Of a DNA stretch of 64,000 bases, positions 6,954 through 16,307 are shown one piece after another. The notes under the pieces were generated by a model. It was not told where the DNA came from, searched no databases, and saw only the letters and a list, made by a program, of their open reading frames with translations. Both the position numbers and the translations under genes were made by a program. The DNA comes from JAGLOK01 sp963676355. Lineage in GTDB: Bacteria > Bacillota > Clostridia > Christensenellales > UMGS416. The first letter of the stretch is position 1. Every line of letters starts with the position of its first letter. The DNA is taken from positions 930,001 to 994,000 of the forward strand of contig OY781093.1 in the NCBI GenBank assembly GCA_963676355.1. Reading direction: 5' to 3'.

Positions 6954-7574
6954 ATGTTTATAGTTTTAGAAGGCATGGATGGTGCTGGAAAGACAACGCA
7001 GTTTAATCTTTTAAAAGAACACCTTGAAAAAGAGGGAATGGATATAGTGGTGACCCGTGAGCCGGGTGGAACTCAAGTGTGTGAAAAAATACGGAATGTA
7101 ATATTGGATAAAAATAATATGGGAATGAATCCTATGTGTGAAGCTCTTTTATATGCGGCATCTAGAGCAGAGCATGTGGATAAGGTTATAAAACCTGCAC
7201 TCGAAGAAGGAAAAACGGTGCTCTGCGACAGATACGTCGACTCGTCTATAGCGTATCAGGGATATGGCAGGCAGCTTGGAGCGGATAATATTGCTATGAT
7301 AAATGCTGGTGCAATTGATGGGATTAAGCCAGATATAACAATATATTTGATGCTTAGCCCTGAAAGTGTACATGAAAGGCTTAATGCATCAGGAAAAGAT
7401 CACGACAGGCTGGAGCGCGAAGGTGTGGAATTTTTTGCTCGCGTACATAAAGGATTTATTGAACTTGCAGAAAAAAATGACAAGTCATTGCTTATTGATG
7501 CCAGTGACACTATTGCAAACATTGCCTCCGAGATATCCAAAGCTGTGGATAATGTCATTGAAAAAGATAAATGA
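6954..7574 (+). CDS. tmk: Thymidylate kinase
   Basis: A 206-residue kinase that phosphorylates dTMP to dTDP. The P-loop is LEGMDGAGKTTQ near the N-terminus; TREPGGT forms the DR[E/P]-type motif, and LCDRYVDSSIAYQGYGR is the dTMP-binding and lid-linked motif. I place the start at ATG 6954, because GGAGGG at 6944-6949 is its ribosome site; a TTG at 6942 overlaps that site and is unlikely. It lies between the decarboxylase and darA, the usual Firmicutes order. Confidence 0.95.
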   Translation: MFIVLEGMDGAGKTTQFNLLKEHLEKEGMDIVVTREPGGTQVCEKIRNVILDKNNMGMNPMCEALLYAASRAEHVDKVIKPALEEGKTVLCDRYVDSSIAYQGYGRQLGADNIAMINAGAIDGIKPDITIYLMLSPESVHERLNASGKDHDRLEREGVEFFARVHKGFIELAEKNDKSLLIDASDTIANIASEISKAVDNVIEKDK

Positions 7575-7643
7575 TTGTTCTATAATTAAATTATAAAGGC
7601 ATGAAAAATTCAGATTACTGGCCAAGTTATTGGAGGGATATAT

Positions 7644-7973
7644 ATGAAACTGATTGTAGCGATTGTTCAGGATGAGGATGCCACAAGATTGGTGTCATCG
7701 CTTATGAATGAAGGTTATGGTGTAACAAAGCTTGCAACTACAGGCGGATTCTTGCGTGCAGGAAACACAACCCTTATGGTGGGCGTTCAGGCTGCAAAGC
7801 TTGATCATGCTATGGATATCATAGAAAAAGTATGCAAATCAAGAAAACAAATTGCAACCACACCTTCACCTATGACCGGTGGAAACGGCGGATATGTGCC
7901 ATTTCCTATAGAAGTTGTAGTTGGCGGAGCAACTGTTTTTGTACTTGACGTGGATCAGTTTAAGAAGTTTTAG
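7644..7973 (+). CDS. darA: PII-like cyclic-di-AMP receptor DarA/PstA
   Basis: A 109-residue trimeric PII-like protein that binds cyclic di-AMP. The family start MKLIVAIVQDEDA, the glycine-rich LATTGGFLRAGNTTLMVGV and the IEVVVGGATVFVLDVDQF end are all present. It matches Bacillus yaaQ in position, directly before holB; the usual yaaR between them is absent. A GGAGGG ribosome site precedes the ATG. It is a signalling receptor whose downstream target is unknown in most species. Confidence 0.93.
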   Translation: MKLIVAIVQDEDATRLVSSLMNEGYGVTKLATTGGFLRAGNTTLMVGVQAAKLDHAMDIIEKVCKSRKQIATTPSPMTGGNGGYVPFPIEVVVGGATVFVLDVDQFKKF

Positions 7974-7980
7974 ATAATAA

Positions 7981-8928
7981 GTGGATTATTCGCAGATTAT
8001 TGGCCAAAAGAAATCTATTGAATATTTAGAAAAATCAATTTCCAATAACAAACAAAATCATGCTCTGATATTTGAAGGGGAAGACGGCACAGGAAAGATG
8101 CTCATGGCGCAAGTTTATGCCAAAGCATTGCTTTGCCAAGACAGTGGAGAAAAAAAACCATGCAACGAGTGTTCTAGTTGCAATAAATTTGAGCATGGAA
8201 ACAATCTCGATTTTAAAGTTGTAGAACCTAATGGGAAAAAGTCTATATCGACAGAAGAGATATCTCAGCTTTTAAGCGATGTTCATCTTATACCAAATGA
8301 TGGTGGACGCAAAGTATATATAATTCAAAAAGCACATCTTATGACTGCGGCCGCTCAAAACAAGTTGCTTAAAACTTTGGAAGAGCCACCGGAGTATCTT
8401 ACAATAATGCTATTGTGCGACAATATCTCAAATGTACTTACCACTATTATATCCCGTTCGGTTACAATAAAAATGCAAAAACTTACGGATGTACAGGTGG
8501 CTTCTGCGCTTATAAAAGAAGGTGTAGAGGAAACGAAGGCTGCTGAAGTTGCTTCATATTCGGGAGGTAATCTTGGGTTTGCGCTAGAGATTTCACAAGA
8601 TGAAAAGATGCTTAAAAAATATAACGAATATAAAGATGTTTTCTTTAGTATTGAGTATGGAAAAGTGGAAGTGTTTTCTTATCTGGAAAGAAAACGAAAT
8701 GAAATAAACGAGATATTATCTTGTTGGCAGAAGATATTATCCGACTGTATGAAGATAAAAATATCAGTTGGAAAAAGGGTTTATGGACAAAAAGAAATAA
8801 ATTATGCCAAAAAGCATAAGATTGATGATATAATTGATAAATTAAATTATTTATTGCAGGCTGAAAGAAGGCTTGCCGGAAATGCGCAGTATCTGCCGAC
8901 GGTGGATTTTCTGCTTTATAACCTATAG
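7981..8928 (+). CDS. holB: DNA polymerase III subunit delta prime
   Basis: A 315-residue clamp-loader subunit. It starts with IIGQKKSIEYL, has a P-loop-like GEDGTGKML whose usual Thr/Ser after the Lys is Met (delta prime does not need to hydrolyse ATP), a zinc module with Cys52, Cys61, Cys64 and Cys67, and the AAQNKLLKTLEEPP and TIISRS motifs of sensor 1 and 'SRC'-type regions. The start is GTG at 7981, 8 bases after darA, without a clear ribosome site, so it may be coupled. ricT follows 9 bases later. Confidence 0.92.
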   Translation: MDYSQIIGQKKSIEYLEKSISNNKQNHALIFEGEDGTGKMLMAQVYAKALLCQDSGEKKPCNECSSCNKFEHGNNLDFKVVEPNGKKSISTEEISQLLSDVHLIPNDGGRKVYIIQKAHLMTAAAQNKLLKTLEEPPEYLTIMLLCDNISNVLTTIISRSVTIKMQKLTDVQVASALIKEGVEETKAAEVASYSGGNLGFALEISQDEKMLKKYNEYKDVFFSIEYGKVEVFSYLERKRNEINEILSCWQKILSDCMKIKISVGKRVYGQKEINYAKKHKIDDIIDKLNYLLQAERRLAGNAQYLPTVDFLLYNL

Positions 8929-8937
8929 GAGGATTTT

Positions 8938-9960
8938 ATGCCAAAGATTACGGGCATAAGGTTTCGCGGAAACGGAAAGGTTTATTATTTTTCCCCCGGG
9001 GAACTTGAAATAAAAAAGGGTGATAGTGTCGTTGTTGAAACCGCTCAGGGTATCGAGTTCGGCGATGTAGTTATAGCGATTAAAGAAGTGAATGAAGATG
9101 AGATTGTATCTCCTCTTAAAAAAGTTATTCGCGTGGCAGACGAACAGGACTATAAGACACTAGAAAACAACAAAATAAAAGAACAAGAAGCATTTGGAAT
9201 TTGTGAAAAGAAAATTCAAAAACATAATTTGGACATGCACCTTGTAAAAGTTGAGTATAGTTTTGACAATAAAAAAATTGTTTTCTTTTTCACCGCTGAT
9301 GGTAGAGTGGATTTTAGAGAACTTGTAAAAGAGCTTGCCTCAACGTTTAGAACAAGAATTGAACTTAGGCAGATAGGTGTGCGCGATGAAGCGAAGATGA
9401 AGGGTGGTTTAGGTCCTTGTGGCCGAGAGCTATGTTGCACTACGTTTATGGCGGAGTTTCATCCTGTATCAATTAAAATGGCAAAAGATCAGAATATATC
9501 ACTTAATCCTACAAAGATATCAGGTCTTTGTGGAAGACTTATGTGTTGCCTTGAACATGAGCATAATGTATATAAGGCTATAAAGCCAAGGCTAAAAAAA
9601 GTGGGCAGTACTGTTATGACCCCTGAAGGCCCCGGAACTGTAGTGGACAATCTTATTCTTTTGGAACAGTGTAAAGTAAGGGTTATGTTCCCCGGAGAAG
9701 TTTTTGATATTAAACAATATCCTTTGGATGATGTGAAAAATATTTCAAAAGAGGAAGCCAATAAACAATATGAAATAGTAAGAAAAGCTAAACCTAGGGA
9801 TATTTTGTTTAAAAATCCTAATGAAACATGGGAAGACGAGCCAACCCAAAAGCCTCCTAAAAATAGCAATAAGAAAAAGAGAAGAAGAAGAAAGAAAAAA
9901 AGACCTAACACCAACAATAAAGGTACTTCTGCTCAGAAAACTGAAAATAAAAACAATTAG
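8938..9960 (+). CDS. ricT: PSP1/RicT (YaaT) family regulator
   Basis: A 340-residue protein of the stage 0 sporulation/RicT family, which in Bacillus acts in the RicA-RicF-RicT complex that promotes RNase Y-dependent mRNA processing and needs Fe-S clusters. The PSP1 core is visible as RFRGNGKVYYF, ELRQIGVRDEAKMKGGLGPCGRELCC and ISGLCGRLMCCLEHEH, with the conserved paired cysteines. The C-terminal 50 residues are a lysine/arginine-rich tail (KKKRRRRKKKR) likely to bind RNA. An AGGAGG ribosome site precedes the ATG. A terminator follows at 9981. Confidence 0.92.
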   Translation: MPKITGIRFRGNGKVYYFSPGELEIKKGDSVVVETAQGIEFGDVVIAIKEVNEDEIVSPLKKVIRVADEQDYKTLENNKIKEQEAFGICEKKIQKHNLDMHLVKVEYSFDNKKIVFFFTADGRVDFRELVKELASTFRTRIELRQIGVRDEAKMKGGLGPCGRELCCTTFMAEFHPVSIKMAKDQNISLNPTKISGLCGRLMCCLEHEHNVYKAIKPRLKKVGSTVMTPEGPGTVVDNLILLEQCKVRVMFPGEVFDIKQYPLDDVKNISKEEANKQYEIVRKAKPRDILFKNPNETWEDEPTQKPPKNSNKKKRRRRKKKRPNTNNKGTSAQKTENKNN

Positions 9961-9980
9961 AAATACCACATAAAGCAGAC

Positions 9981-10000
9981 AAAAAACTTCAAGTTTTTTT
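9981..10000 (+). terminator. ricT operon terminator
   Basis: AAAAAAC (9981-9987), a 5-base loop and GTTTTTT with further T residues. It is AT-rich and of modest strength, but sits 20 bases after the ricT stop and just before a new promoter. Confidence 0.5.
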
Positions 10001-10002
10001 AC

Positions 10003-10031
10003 TTTACAAATGAAGTTTGTGGCGTTATAAT
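10003..10031 (+). promoter_or_regulatory. Ferredoxin promoter
   Basis: TTTACA (10003-10008), a 17-base spacer and consensus TATAAT (10026-10031), directly after the ricT terminator. It gives a leader of about 40 bases with a TTAGGAGG ribosome site. Confidence 0.7.
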
Positions 10032-10077
10032 GATTCCGACAATAAAGGAATAAGTTCAATTTAGGAGGTTACGATAC

Positions 10078-10248
10078 ATGGCTTATAAAATTACTGAAGA
10101 TTGCATCATGTGTGGTGCGTGCGCAGCAGAGTGCCCAACTGGATGCATTAGTGAAGGTGATGAAACTTACGTGATTGATGCAGATGCTTGCATTTCATGT
10201 GGCGCTTGTGCAGATGTATGTCCGGTGGACGCTTGCGTTGAAGAGTAA
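10078..10248 (+). CDS. 2[4Fe-4S] clostridial-type ferredoxin
   Basis: A 56-residue low-potential electron carrier. It has two complete cluster motifs, CIMCGACAAECP and CISCGACADVCP, each C-x2-C-x2-C-x3-C-P, the arrangement of clostridial 8-iron ferredoxins. It is acidic overall and ends VEE. AGGAGG sits upstream of the ATG at 10078. It has its own promoter and terminator, so it is a strong single-gene unit as expected for an abundant ferredoxin. It is evidence of an anaerobic lifestyle. The redox partners are not encoded nearby. Confidence 0.96.
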   Translation: MAYKITEDCIMCGACAAECPTGCISEGDETYVIDADACISCGACADVCPVDACVEE

Positions 10249-10266
10249 TTAAAAAGATTTCCGCAG

Positions 10267-10290
10267 AACCCGAATTTACTCGGGTTTTTT
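10267..10290 (+). terminator. Ferredoxin terminator
   Basis: AACCCGA (10267-10273), a 6-base loop, TCGGGTT (10280-10286) and a run of T residues: a clear intrinsic terminator. Confidence 0.88.
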
Positions 10291-10345
10291 GCATTTTAGA
10301 TAGATAAATAAATAATCCAATCCAATCATTACGAATATGTTACAA

Positions 10346-10369
10346 AACTATTGATTTTATACAATAGTT
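10346..10369. promoter_or_regulatory. Inverted repeat upstream of the SpoIID-SH3 gene
   Basis: AACTATTG (10346-10353) and CAATAGTT (10362-10369) are perfect arms separated by 8 bases, with no T-run. It lies about 115 bases upstream of the start codon in a 194-base gap with no gene, a plausible operator for the wall-protein gene. Confidence 0.35.
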
Positions 10370-10484
10370 ATGTTATTGTTATATTGAGTTGTGCTAGAAG
10401 CAGGCATAGGCTTATTATGTTATGCTTATAAGATAGTTCGATATTACGGAATTATTACACAGTGTATATAGGATGGTAAAAGTA

Positions 10485-13400
10485 ATGAGGGTTAAAAAGC
10501 ATTTGGCTTTAATATTGATTTTGGCTGTATTGTTTGTTTCAGTTTTTCCGACTGGAACTGCATATGCAGCATCTGATTACAGCTATATAAAAGTCAAGCT
10601 GTCCAGTATGGGATCTGTTACGAATGTTAAGTTCACCGTAAACGGAGATTATTATATTAAAGAAAATCCATATTACACATTAGTTAGAGGAAAAACTTAC
10701 ACAATTAAATCATCCGGCAGTGGAGTGGCACTTGTGGATGGCAGTTTGAGCACATATCTTGGGACATCTGCAACATTTGTGCGATGCGAAAGCTCAAATT
10801 CAGTCAACTGGCTTACACTAAACAATACAAAAACAGGATGGACCAATTACCCGGGAGATATGACATTTAGACGTGATGGTTCATATGTTACATCAATATG
10901 CAGGCTATACATGGAAATGTATCTAGTTGGAGTTGTAGCGCACGAAATGAGCCCAAGCTGGCCAGCTGAAGCCTTGAAAGCCCAAGCTATAGCGGCGCGC
11001 ACATATGCAATGCGATATATTTATCCCGGAAACGCATATGATGTTGTGGATACGACAACAAATCAAGTTTACAAAGGATATAATCCTGACAGGGATGGTC
11101 CTGTTGTGGCAGCTATCAGCGCGACAAAGGGAATGGCTCTTTTTTACGGCAGCTCTTTTGCCGACGGCGTTTATAGCGCATCAAATGGTGGTCAAATACA
11201 GCCAAGAGCACCAAGGTGGGGAAGCAGCAACTTATATCATGAGCTAAAAGATGATCCTTATGATATGAAAAATCCTGCAAGCCCAAGATTTGAATTTTAT
11301 TTCCCTAAAACTGTTACAACATCAAATTCGCTTGAACCAAAGCTTAGAAATATGATGCTTTCTGCCATGAGTTCAAAACTTGGCGTTAGCGCAAGTGCTA
11401 TTACGATTGTTGGAGTTAATTCGGTAACTCCTTATGAGTTGCCGCCGCCTACGAAATATGGCGCTTATCCAGCGGGTTCTAGAAAATTTCAGAAAGTATC
11501 TATTGTGGTTAATTATTCAACGGGTGATGTGACGATACCTACTGATCCAACCGTGACGGCAGCGCCGGGACAAACATGGACAGGCACTATTGTTTTGCAA
11601 TCTTCATCAAGACTTAGAATACGTTCTGGCCCTTCTACTTCAAATTCCATATCTGGATACGTTCCAAATGGCGGCAAGGTCACCATTTATGAACAGAGAA
11701 GCGATGGCTGGTATAAAATAAAATATGATAATTTACAAGGCTATGTTTATGGCTCTTATGTTAGTGTAGATTCAACTTCAGCAACAGCGGCACCAGCTCC
11801 GACGCCTACAGCAACTCCGCAGGATATAGATAAAGATGCTGTTATATCAAATGGCGGACAAATTGCGATATTGAGAAAGAACCCGGAGGCTACTAGTATA
11901 GTTTTATACTATATTCAGGACGGGGCTTCAATACATGTAATTTCAGACAATGGAAACGGATGGCTAAAAGTAAGAGTTTCATCTATAGAAGGATATATTC
12001 TTGCTGAATCAGTGTCCTATGATGCGCCAACGGTGACACCAACATCGACGGAGGCAACTGAATCTCCGACTAATGAGGCTACAGCAACTTCAACACCGGC
12101 ACCGACAGCCACACCTGCACCATCTCAAAACTATAGTCAGGTTACGATAAGCTTGGTGTTTGATGACATGCAAGCTGAATTTGCGAGCTATTCTTCATAT
12201 CTGAAATATCACAGTATTTTAGATACATATGTTACATCCGATGGCAAATCGATTGTTTTGCGAGCTGGAAGATTCGGACACGGCATTGGACTATCGCAGC
12301 GTGGTGCGCAGCAGATGGCAAACGAAGGCAAAACATATAACGATATTATTAATTTCTACTACAACGGAACTACCTTAAGAAATATGAATGTAAGCGAGGA
12401 TCCTCTGCCTGTTAAAACAGCGATTCCGACAGCGGTTGGGGTTGTATTGGCGGATTCTCTTAATGTGCGCTCCGGACCCGGTTCTTCATATTCGGTTCTA
12501 ACGAGTGTTAATAAGGGCGAGACTGTAAATGTAATAGTTGATGACACATGGTGCAAGATATATGTTCCTAGCAAGAAAGTTGTGGGATATGTAGCGCGTG
12601 AATATCTGGATATTACTCATCCTGATCCTACACCGACACCTCCATCTGAATTTGAAGTTCATGAAGGCATTTACAAAGTTGCAGCGACAAGACTTAACAT
12701 GCGAGAAGGTCCTTCGACTGATTTTGCAGTAAAAACAACATTGGATAATGGCGAACTTGTGACGCGTTATTCAGCTTCAGGTGAATTCTTTGAAGTAAAA
12801 GACTCATTGGGAAATGAAGGATGGTGCTCATCCAAGTACCTTACAATGGTTTCAGCAGCAGTGACTCCTTCGCCATCGCCAACACCAAGCGCAACACCGA
12901 CTGCAAGCCCAACAGGCAGCGTTCAAGAGGGCAAAAAAATCTACTTGAGACAAGAAACTGACGCAACGAGTCAATCTCTTTCGGTGCTTGAAAATCAGGC
13001 AACATTTGAAATAATTGAAGACCGTGATGATGGCTGGATTGAGATAAGCTATGATAGTCAGACGGGATATATTGAAGATGATTTTGCAGAATTTGATGGT
13101 ACAAAAGAAGACTATTATGAAGCGGGAACATTGACTGCACAAGACAGCCTATATGCTTCAGCTGATACACAATCAGATGTTATATCGGCTGTTGCAAGCG
13201 GAGAAAGCGTGTGGATTATAACAGACCGTGATGATGGCTGGGTTCAGGCAGAATATGAAAGTGAAGTAGGGTTTATATTGGATGACAACCTTGACTTTAA
13301 TGGCACAAAAGAAGACATTGAGCCGACGCCAACTATAACAGTTTCACCGACTGAAACCGATGCTACGCCAACTGTAACAGTTTCGCCGACGGAAACTGAT

Positions 13401-14933
13401 GCTACACCTACTGTAACGGTTTCGCCGACGGAGACAGATGCTACACCTACTGTAACAGTTTCACCGACGGAGACTGATGCTACACCTACTGCAACGGTTT
13501 CACCAACAGCAACGCCAACACCTACAACTGTTCCAAAAGGGACCTTAGTTCAGGCAGACAAGCTTTATTCTGAGCCTGAAACTTATAGCAATGTTTTGGC
13601 GGAGATACCGTCGGGCGCAGAAGTCACTATCCTTGAAGATCGAAACGACGGATGGATTTATGCTGAGTATAATTCTACAAAGGGATACATAATAGATGAC
13701 AATGTGACTTTTGAAGGAAATAAAGAAGATACAGATGAATATCGTGGACCTTGGGCTAAGACTACGAACGGAACGCAGATATTGTACAATGAACCTTCAA
13801 CAATATCCTATGTGTTGATGTATATTCCATCAGGTACTTATGTGAAATTGCTTGAAGACAGAACAGATGGATTTATAAAAGTTAACTACGATGGCGTAAT
13901 AGGCTATATGGTTGATGATGATATGGAATTTGAGGGAACTAAGGAATCTTCAGGAGGAACTGATGATCCGCCTACTGGGGATAATGATGATCCCAGTGAA
14001 CTTGTCGGAACCGTTACAGCATCAACGGGGTTTGTGAGATTAAGAAAGAGTGCAAATCTTACATCGGCTATTTTAGCTTATGTTCCTATAAACACTGAAG
14101 TTGTGATACTTGAAGACAGATCAGACGGTTGGGTTTATGTGAATTATAATGACTTACTTGGCTATATGGTGGACGATTATGTAGACTTTGAGGGCACAAA
14201 GGAAGACCATGCGCCTGCACCTTCACCCACAGCGACACCTACGCCTACACCGACACAGTCGGGTGCGACACCAACACCAACGCCTACAAGCTCTGGTGGA
14301 GTGAAAACTGGTACGATAGAGCTTGAGTATTCAACATCAAGGCTTAGAATAAGAAGCTCTGCTTCAACATCTTCATCAATTTTAGGACATGTGCCTCATG
14401 GAGCGAATGTAAAGGTGTTGGATGAGCTTTCAAGTGGTTGGCTTAAAATCGAGTATTCAGGAGTTACGGGATATGTCAGCGGAAAATATGTGGATGTGGA
14501 GCAATCAAGCTCGCAGACTACGGGGGAGATTGTAAACTGCAGCTATCTTAGCTTCCGATCAGGACCGGACACGTCATATTCTTTGTATGATACTATAAAA
14601 AATGGAACCACTGTTACTATTTTAGATTCTTCTAACGGTTGGTATAAAATAAACTATAATTCAAAAGAAGGATGGGTTAGCGGCAAATATGTTTCTGTTG
14701 GATCCGGAGACAGCGGAGGAAGCTCTTCTTCAGGCGGCACAACTTCATCAACGGGAAAAATAACAGCTTCAAGCCTTAGGGTAAGAAGTGGTGCAGGGCT
14801 GAACTATTCGCAGATTGGCTCGTTGCTTAAAGGAACGACTGTTACGATTTTGGGGGAATCAAACGGTTTTTATAAAATAAATTACGAAAGTCAGACCGGA
14901 TATATATCAAAGACTTATGTTAATTTGACTTAG
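10485..14933 (+). CDS. Giant secreted SpoIID/LytB protein with 12 SH3b repeats
   Basis: A 1482-residue exported wall protein. A signal peptide (MRVKKHLALILILAVLF...AYA) is followed by a SpoIID/LytB domain, a lytic transglycosylase family that cuts denuded glycan in forespore engulfment or division. The catalytic-glutamate segment VVAHEMSPSWPAEALKAQA (Glu about 154) is present. The domain's conserved end, FGHGIGLSQRGAQQMA, appears only near residue 600, after two SH3b units, so the domain looks split. Ten more SH3b units follow (LRIRSG/LNVRSGP types and an acidic ILEDRxDGW type), joined by Pro/Thr-rich linkers. I choose ATG 10485, 8 bases after GGATGG; ATG 10473 overlaps that site. The NlpC/P60 gene follows after 43 bases. 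Confidence 0.88.
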   Translation: MRVKKHLALILILAVLFVSVFPTGTAYAASDYSYIKVKLSSMGSVTNVKFTVNGDYYIKENPYYTLVRGKTYTIKSSGSGVALVDGSLSTYLGTSATFVRCESSNSVNWLTLNNTKTGWTNYPGDMTFRRDGSYVTSICRLYMEMYLVGVVAHEMSPSWPAEALKAQAIAARTYAMRYIYPGNAYDVVDTTTNQVYKGYNPDRDGPVVAAISATKGMALFYGSSFADGVYSASNGGQIQPRAPRWGSSNLYHELKDDPYDMKNPASPRFEFYFPKTVTTSNSLEPKLRNMMLSAMSSKLGVSASAITIVGVNSVTPYELPPPTKYGAYPAGSRKFQKVSIVVNYSTGDVTIPTDPTVTAAPGQTWTGTIVLQSSSRLRIRSGPSTSNSISGYVPNGGKVTIYEQRSDGWYKIKYDNLQGYVYGSYVSVDSTSATAAPAPTPTATPQDIDKDAVISNGGQIAILRKNPEATSIVLYYIQDGASIHVISDNGNGWLKVRVSSIEGYILAESVSYDAPTVTPTSTEATESPTNEATATSTPAPTATPAPSQNYSQVTISLVFDDMQAEFASYSSYLKYHSILDTYVTSDGKSIVLRAGRFGHGIGLSQRGAQQMANEGKTYNDIINFYYNGTTLRNMNVSEDPLPVKTAIPTAVGVVLADSLNVRSGPGSSYSVLTSVNKGETVNVIVDDTWCKIYVPSKKVVGYVAREYLDITHPDPTPTPPSEFEVHEGIYKVAATRLNMREGPSTDFAVKTTLDNGELVTRYSASGEFFEVKDSLGNEGWCSSKYLTMVSAAVTPSPSPTPSATPTASPTGSVQEGKKIYLRQETDATSQSLSVLENQATFEIIEDRDDGWIEISYDSQTGYIEDDFAEFDGTKEDYYEAGTLTAQDSLYASADTQSDVISAVASGESVWIITDRDDGWVQAEYESEVGFILDDNLDFNGTKEDIEPTPTITVSPTETDATPTVTVSPTETDATPTVTVSPTETDATPTVTVSPTETDATPTATVSPTATPTPTTVPKGTLVQADKLYSEPETYSNVLAEIPSGAEVTILEDRNDGWIYAEYNSTKGYIIDDNVTFEGNKEDTDEYRGPWAKTTNGTQILYNEPSTISYVLMYIPSGTYVKLLEDRTDGFIKVNYDGVIGYMVDDDMEFEGTKESSGGTDDPPTGDNDDPSELVGTVTASTGFVRLRKSANLTSAILAYVPINTEVVILEDRSDGWVYVNYNDLLGYMVDDYVDFEGTKEDHAPAPSPTATPTPTPTQSGATPTPTPTSSGGVKTGTIELEYSTSRLRIRSSASTSSSILGHVPHGANVKVLDELSSGWLKIEYSGVTGYVSGKYVDVEQSSSQTTGEIVNCSYLSFRSGPDTSYSLYDTIKNGTTVTILDSSNGWYKINYNSKEGWVSGKYVSVGSGDSGGSSSSGGTTSSTGKITASSLRVRSGAGLNYSQIGSLLKGTTVTILGESNGFYKINYESQTGYISKTYVNLT
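13329..13484 (+). repeat. Four tandem 39-base repeats encoding a 13-residue Thr/Pro linker
   Basis: Units at 13329, 13368, 13407 and 13446 each encode PTVTVSPTETDAT with small variations, and a fifth partial unit follows. The DNA copies differ mostly at third positions. The array lies between SH3b units 6 and 7 of the SpoIID protein and forms a flexible, probably extended wall-spanning linker. In-frame unit length means copy number can change without a frameshift. Confidence 0.88.
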
Positions 14934-14976
14934 TGTTTATCTATTGGGATATTGAGGACTACAGGGAGTTTTTAAA

Positions 14977-16254
14977 ATGAGGAAATCATACAGGCTTGTA
15001 TCGGCTTTTACAGCTTTTATTGTTGTAATTGCATTGATAGGTTCAAGCGCTTTAGCTGACGGTAATATCTTAAAAAGAGGCTCAAAAGGAAGTGAGGTTG
15101 AGCAACTTCAAGAGCTGCTTAGAAATCAGGGATATTTTAACTATGACAGGATTACTGGATATTTCGGGAAAATCACTGAAGATGCCGTAAAGGAATTTCA
15201 AAAAGTAAATAATTTAAAGGCTGATGGAATAGTCGGGAATCAAACATGGTCAAAGCTTAAAGGCGATGCAACGGCTAAGGTAGCGGATGAAAGCGAAGAT
15301 ACTCAAACAGAATCTGAAGACACATCTTTGACTATTTCAGGTACGATATCCGAAGGCATGGAAGGTGAAATTGTGGAGAAAATCCAGCGTCGCCTTCAGG
15401 AGCTCGGTATATATGGTTATTCCAGAATAACAGGTTATTACGGCTCGATCACCGAAGATGCTGTTGAAGATTTTCAAAAGGCGTACGGGCTAAAGCCTGA
15501 TGGAATCGTTGGACAAAAGACTATGGATAAGCTTTTTACTGAATATAAGGAGACTTCACTTATACCCGGTATGCAGTCTGATGAAGTTACAAGCATCCAA
15601 GAAAGGCTTAAAGAACTAGGATATTACGGATATTCGATTGATGGTGAATATGGAGCAAAGACTAGGGAAGCTGTAGTGTATTTCCAAAGCACACATGGCT
15701 TAAAAGCCGATGGAATTGCCGGGACTCAGACAAAGCAACTTTTATATTCCAGTGCAGCAATGACTGAACAGGAAGCAAGAAGAAAGCTATCGGAAAAAAT
15801 AGTAGAAGATTCACCGACTCAAGAAAATGACCCTGAACCACAGACACAAGAAGCAAAAACAAAGGCAGAAGAAGCAATTGAAATAGCAAAGTCTAAACTT
15901 GGCTCGCCATATGTTTATGGCGAAGAAGGTCCAGACAGCTTTGACTGCTCGGGCTTTACATACTATGTTATGAAAAAGCTTGGAATTTCTCTTCCGAGAA
16001 CAGCCTATAATCAGGGCTATGACCAATATGGTGTGAAGATTACAGACAGGGACAACCTTTTGCCCGGAGACTTGGTGTTTTTTAACACAAATAACAGCGA
16101 TGGAGATTTATCCGACCATGCTGGTATATACCTTGGAAATGGTGACTTTATCCACGCGAATTCAGGAAAAGGATATTCAGTTATTATAAGCAATATGAAT
16201 ACATCAAGTTTTTACAACGCTGCGTTTTCATGGGGCAGAAGAGTGCTGGACTAA
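14977..16254 (+). CDS. Secreted NlpC/P60 endopeptidase with three PG-binding domains
   Basis: A 425-residue exported wall hydrolase. A signal peptide (to about residue 27, ...SSALA) is followed by three PG_binding_1 domains of about 65 residues each (LKRGSKGSEVEQLQELL, EGMEGEIVEKIQRRLQEL, PGMQSDEVTSIQERLKEL; each ending DGIVG or DGIAG) and an NlpC/P60 domain. The catalytic Cys lies in DSFDCSGF, the His in DHAGIYLG, with a further His in FIHANS. This domain cleaves peptide stems of peptidoglycan, usually between D-Glu and the diamino acid. A GGGAG ribosome site precedes the ATG. It lies 43 bases after the SpoIID-SH3 gene, so the two wall enzymes are likely co-expressed. Confidence 0.93.
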   Translation: MRKSYRLVSAFTAFIVVIALIGSSALADGNILKRGSKGSEVEQLQELLRNQGYFNYDRITGYFGKITEDAVKEFQKVNNLKADGIVGNQTWSKLKGDATAKVADESEDTQTESEDTSLTISGTISEGMEGEIVEKIQRRLQELGIYGYSRITGYYGSITEDAVEDFQKAYGLKPDGIVGQKTMDKLFTEYKETSLIPGMQSDEVTSIQERLKELGYYGYSIDGEYGAKTREAVVYFQSTHGLKADGIAGTQTKQLLYSSAAMTEQEARRKLSEKIVEDSPTQENDPEPQTQEAKTKAEEAIEIAKSKLGSPYVYGEEGPDSFDCSGFTYYVMKKLGISLPRTAYNQGYDQYGVKITDRDNLLPGDLVFFNTNNSDGDLSDHAGIYLGNGDFIHANSGKGYSVIISNMNTSSFYNAAFSWGRRVLD

Positions 16255-16275
16255 GATTCATTTTATTAAACCATT

Positions 16276-16307
16276 ACAAAAGTGCGTGGATAGCCATGCG
16301 CTTTTGT
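16276..16307 (+). terminator. Long hairpin terminator after the NlpC/P60 gene
   Basis: ACAAAAGTGCGTGG, loop ATAG, and CCATGCGCTTTTGT form a 14-pair stem with two wobbles. The ends are A-rich and T-rich, so it can work in both directions. Confidence 0.7.

Noticed and set aside
9745..10059. Minus-strand open frame over the end of ricT and the ferredoxin promoter
   Set aside because: It is antisense to the Lys/Arg-rich ricT tail and crosses a clear promoter and terminator.
12841..13170. Open minus-strand frames in the SpoIID-SH3 gene
   Set aside because: They mirror the repetitive SH3/linker coding sequence, have no ribosome site, and match no known protein.
13324..13520. CRISPR-like tandem repeats
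   Set aside because: The units are contiguous, with no spacers, and encode a peptide linker in frame.
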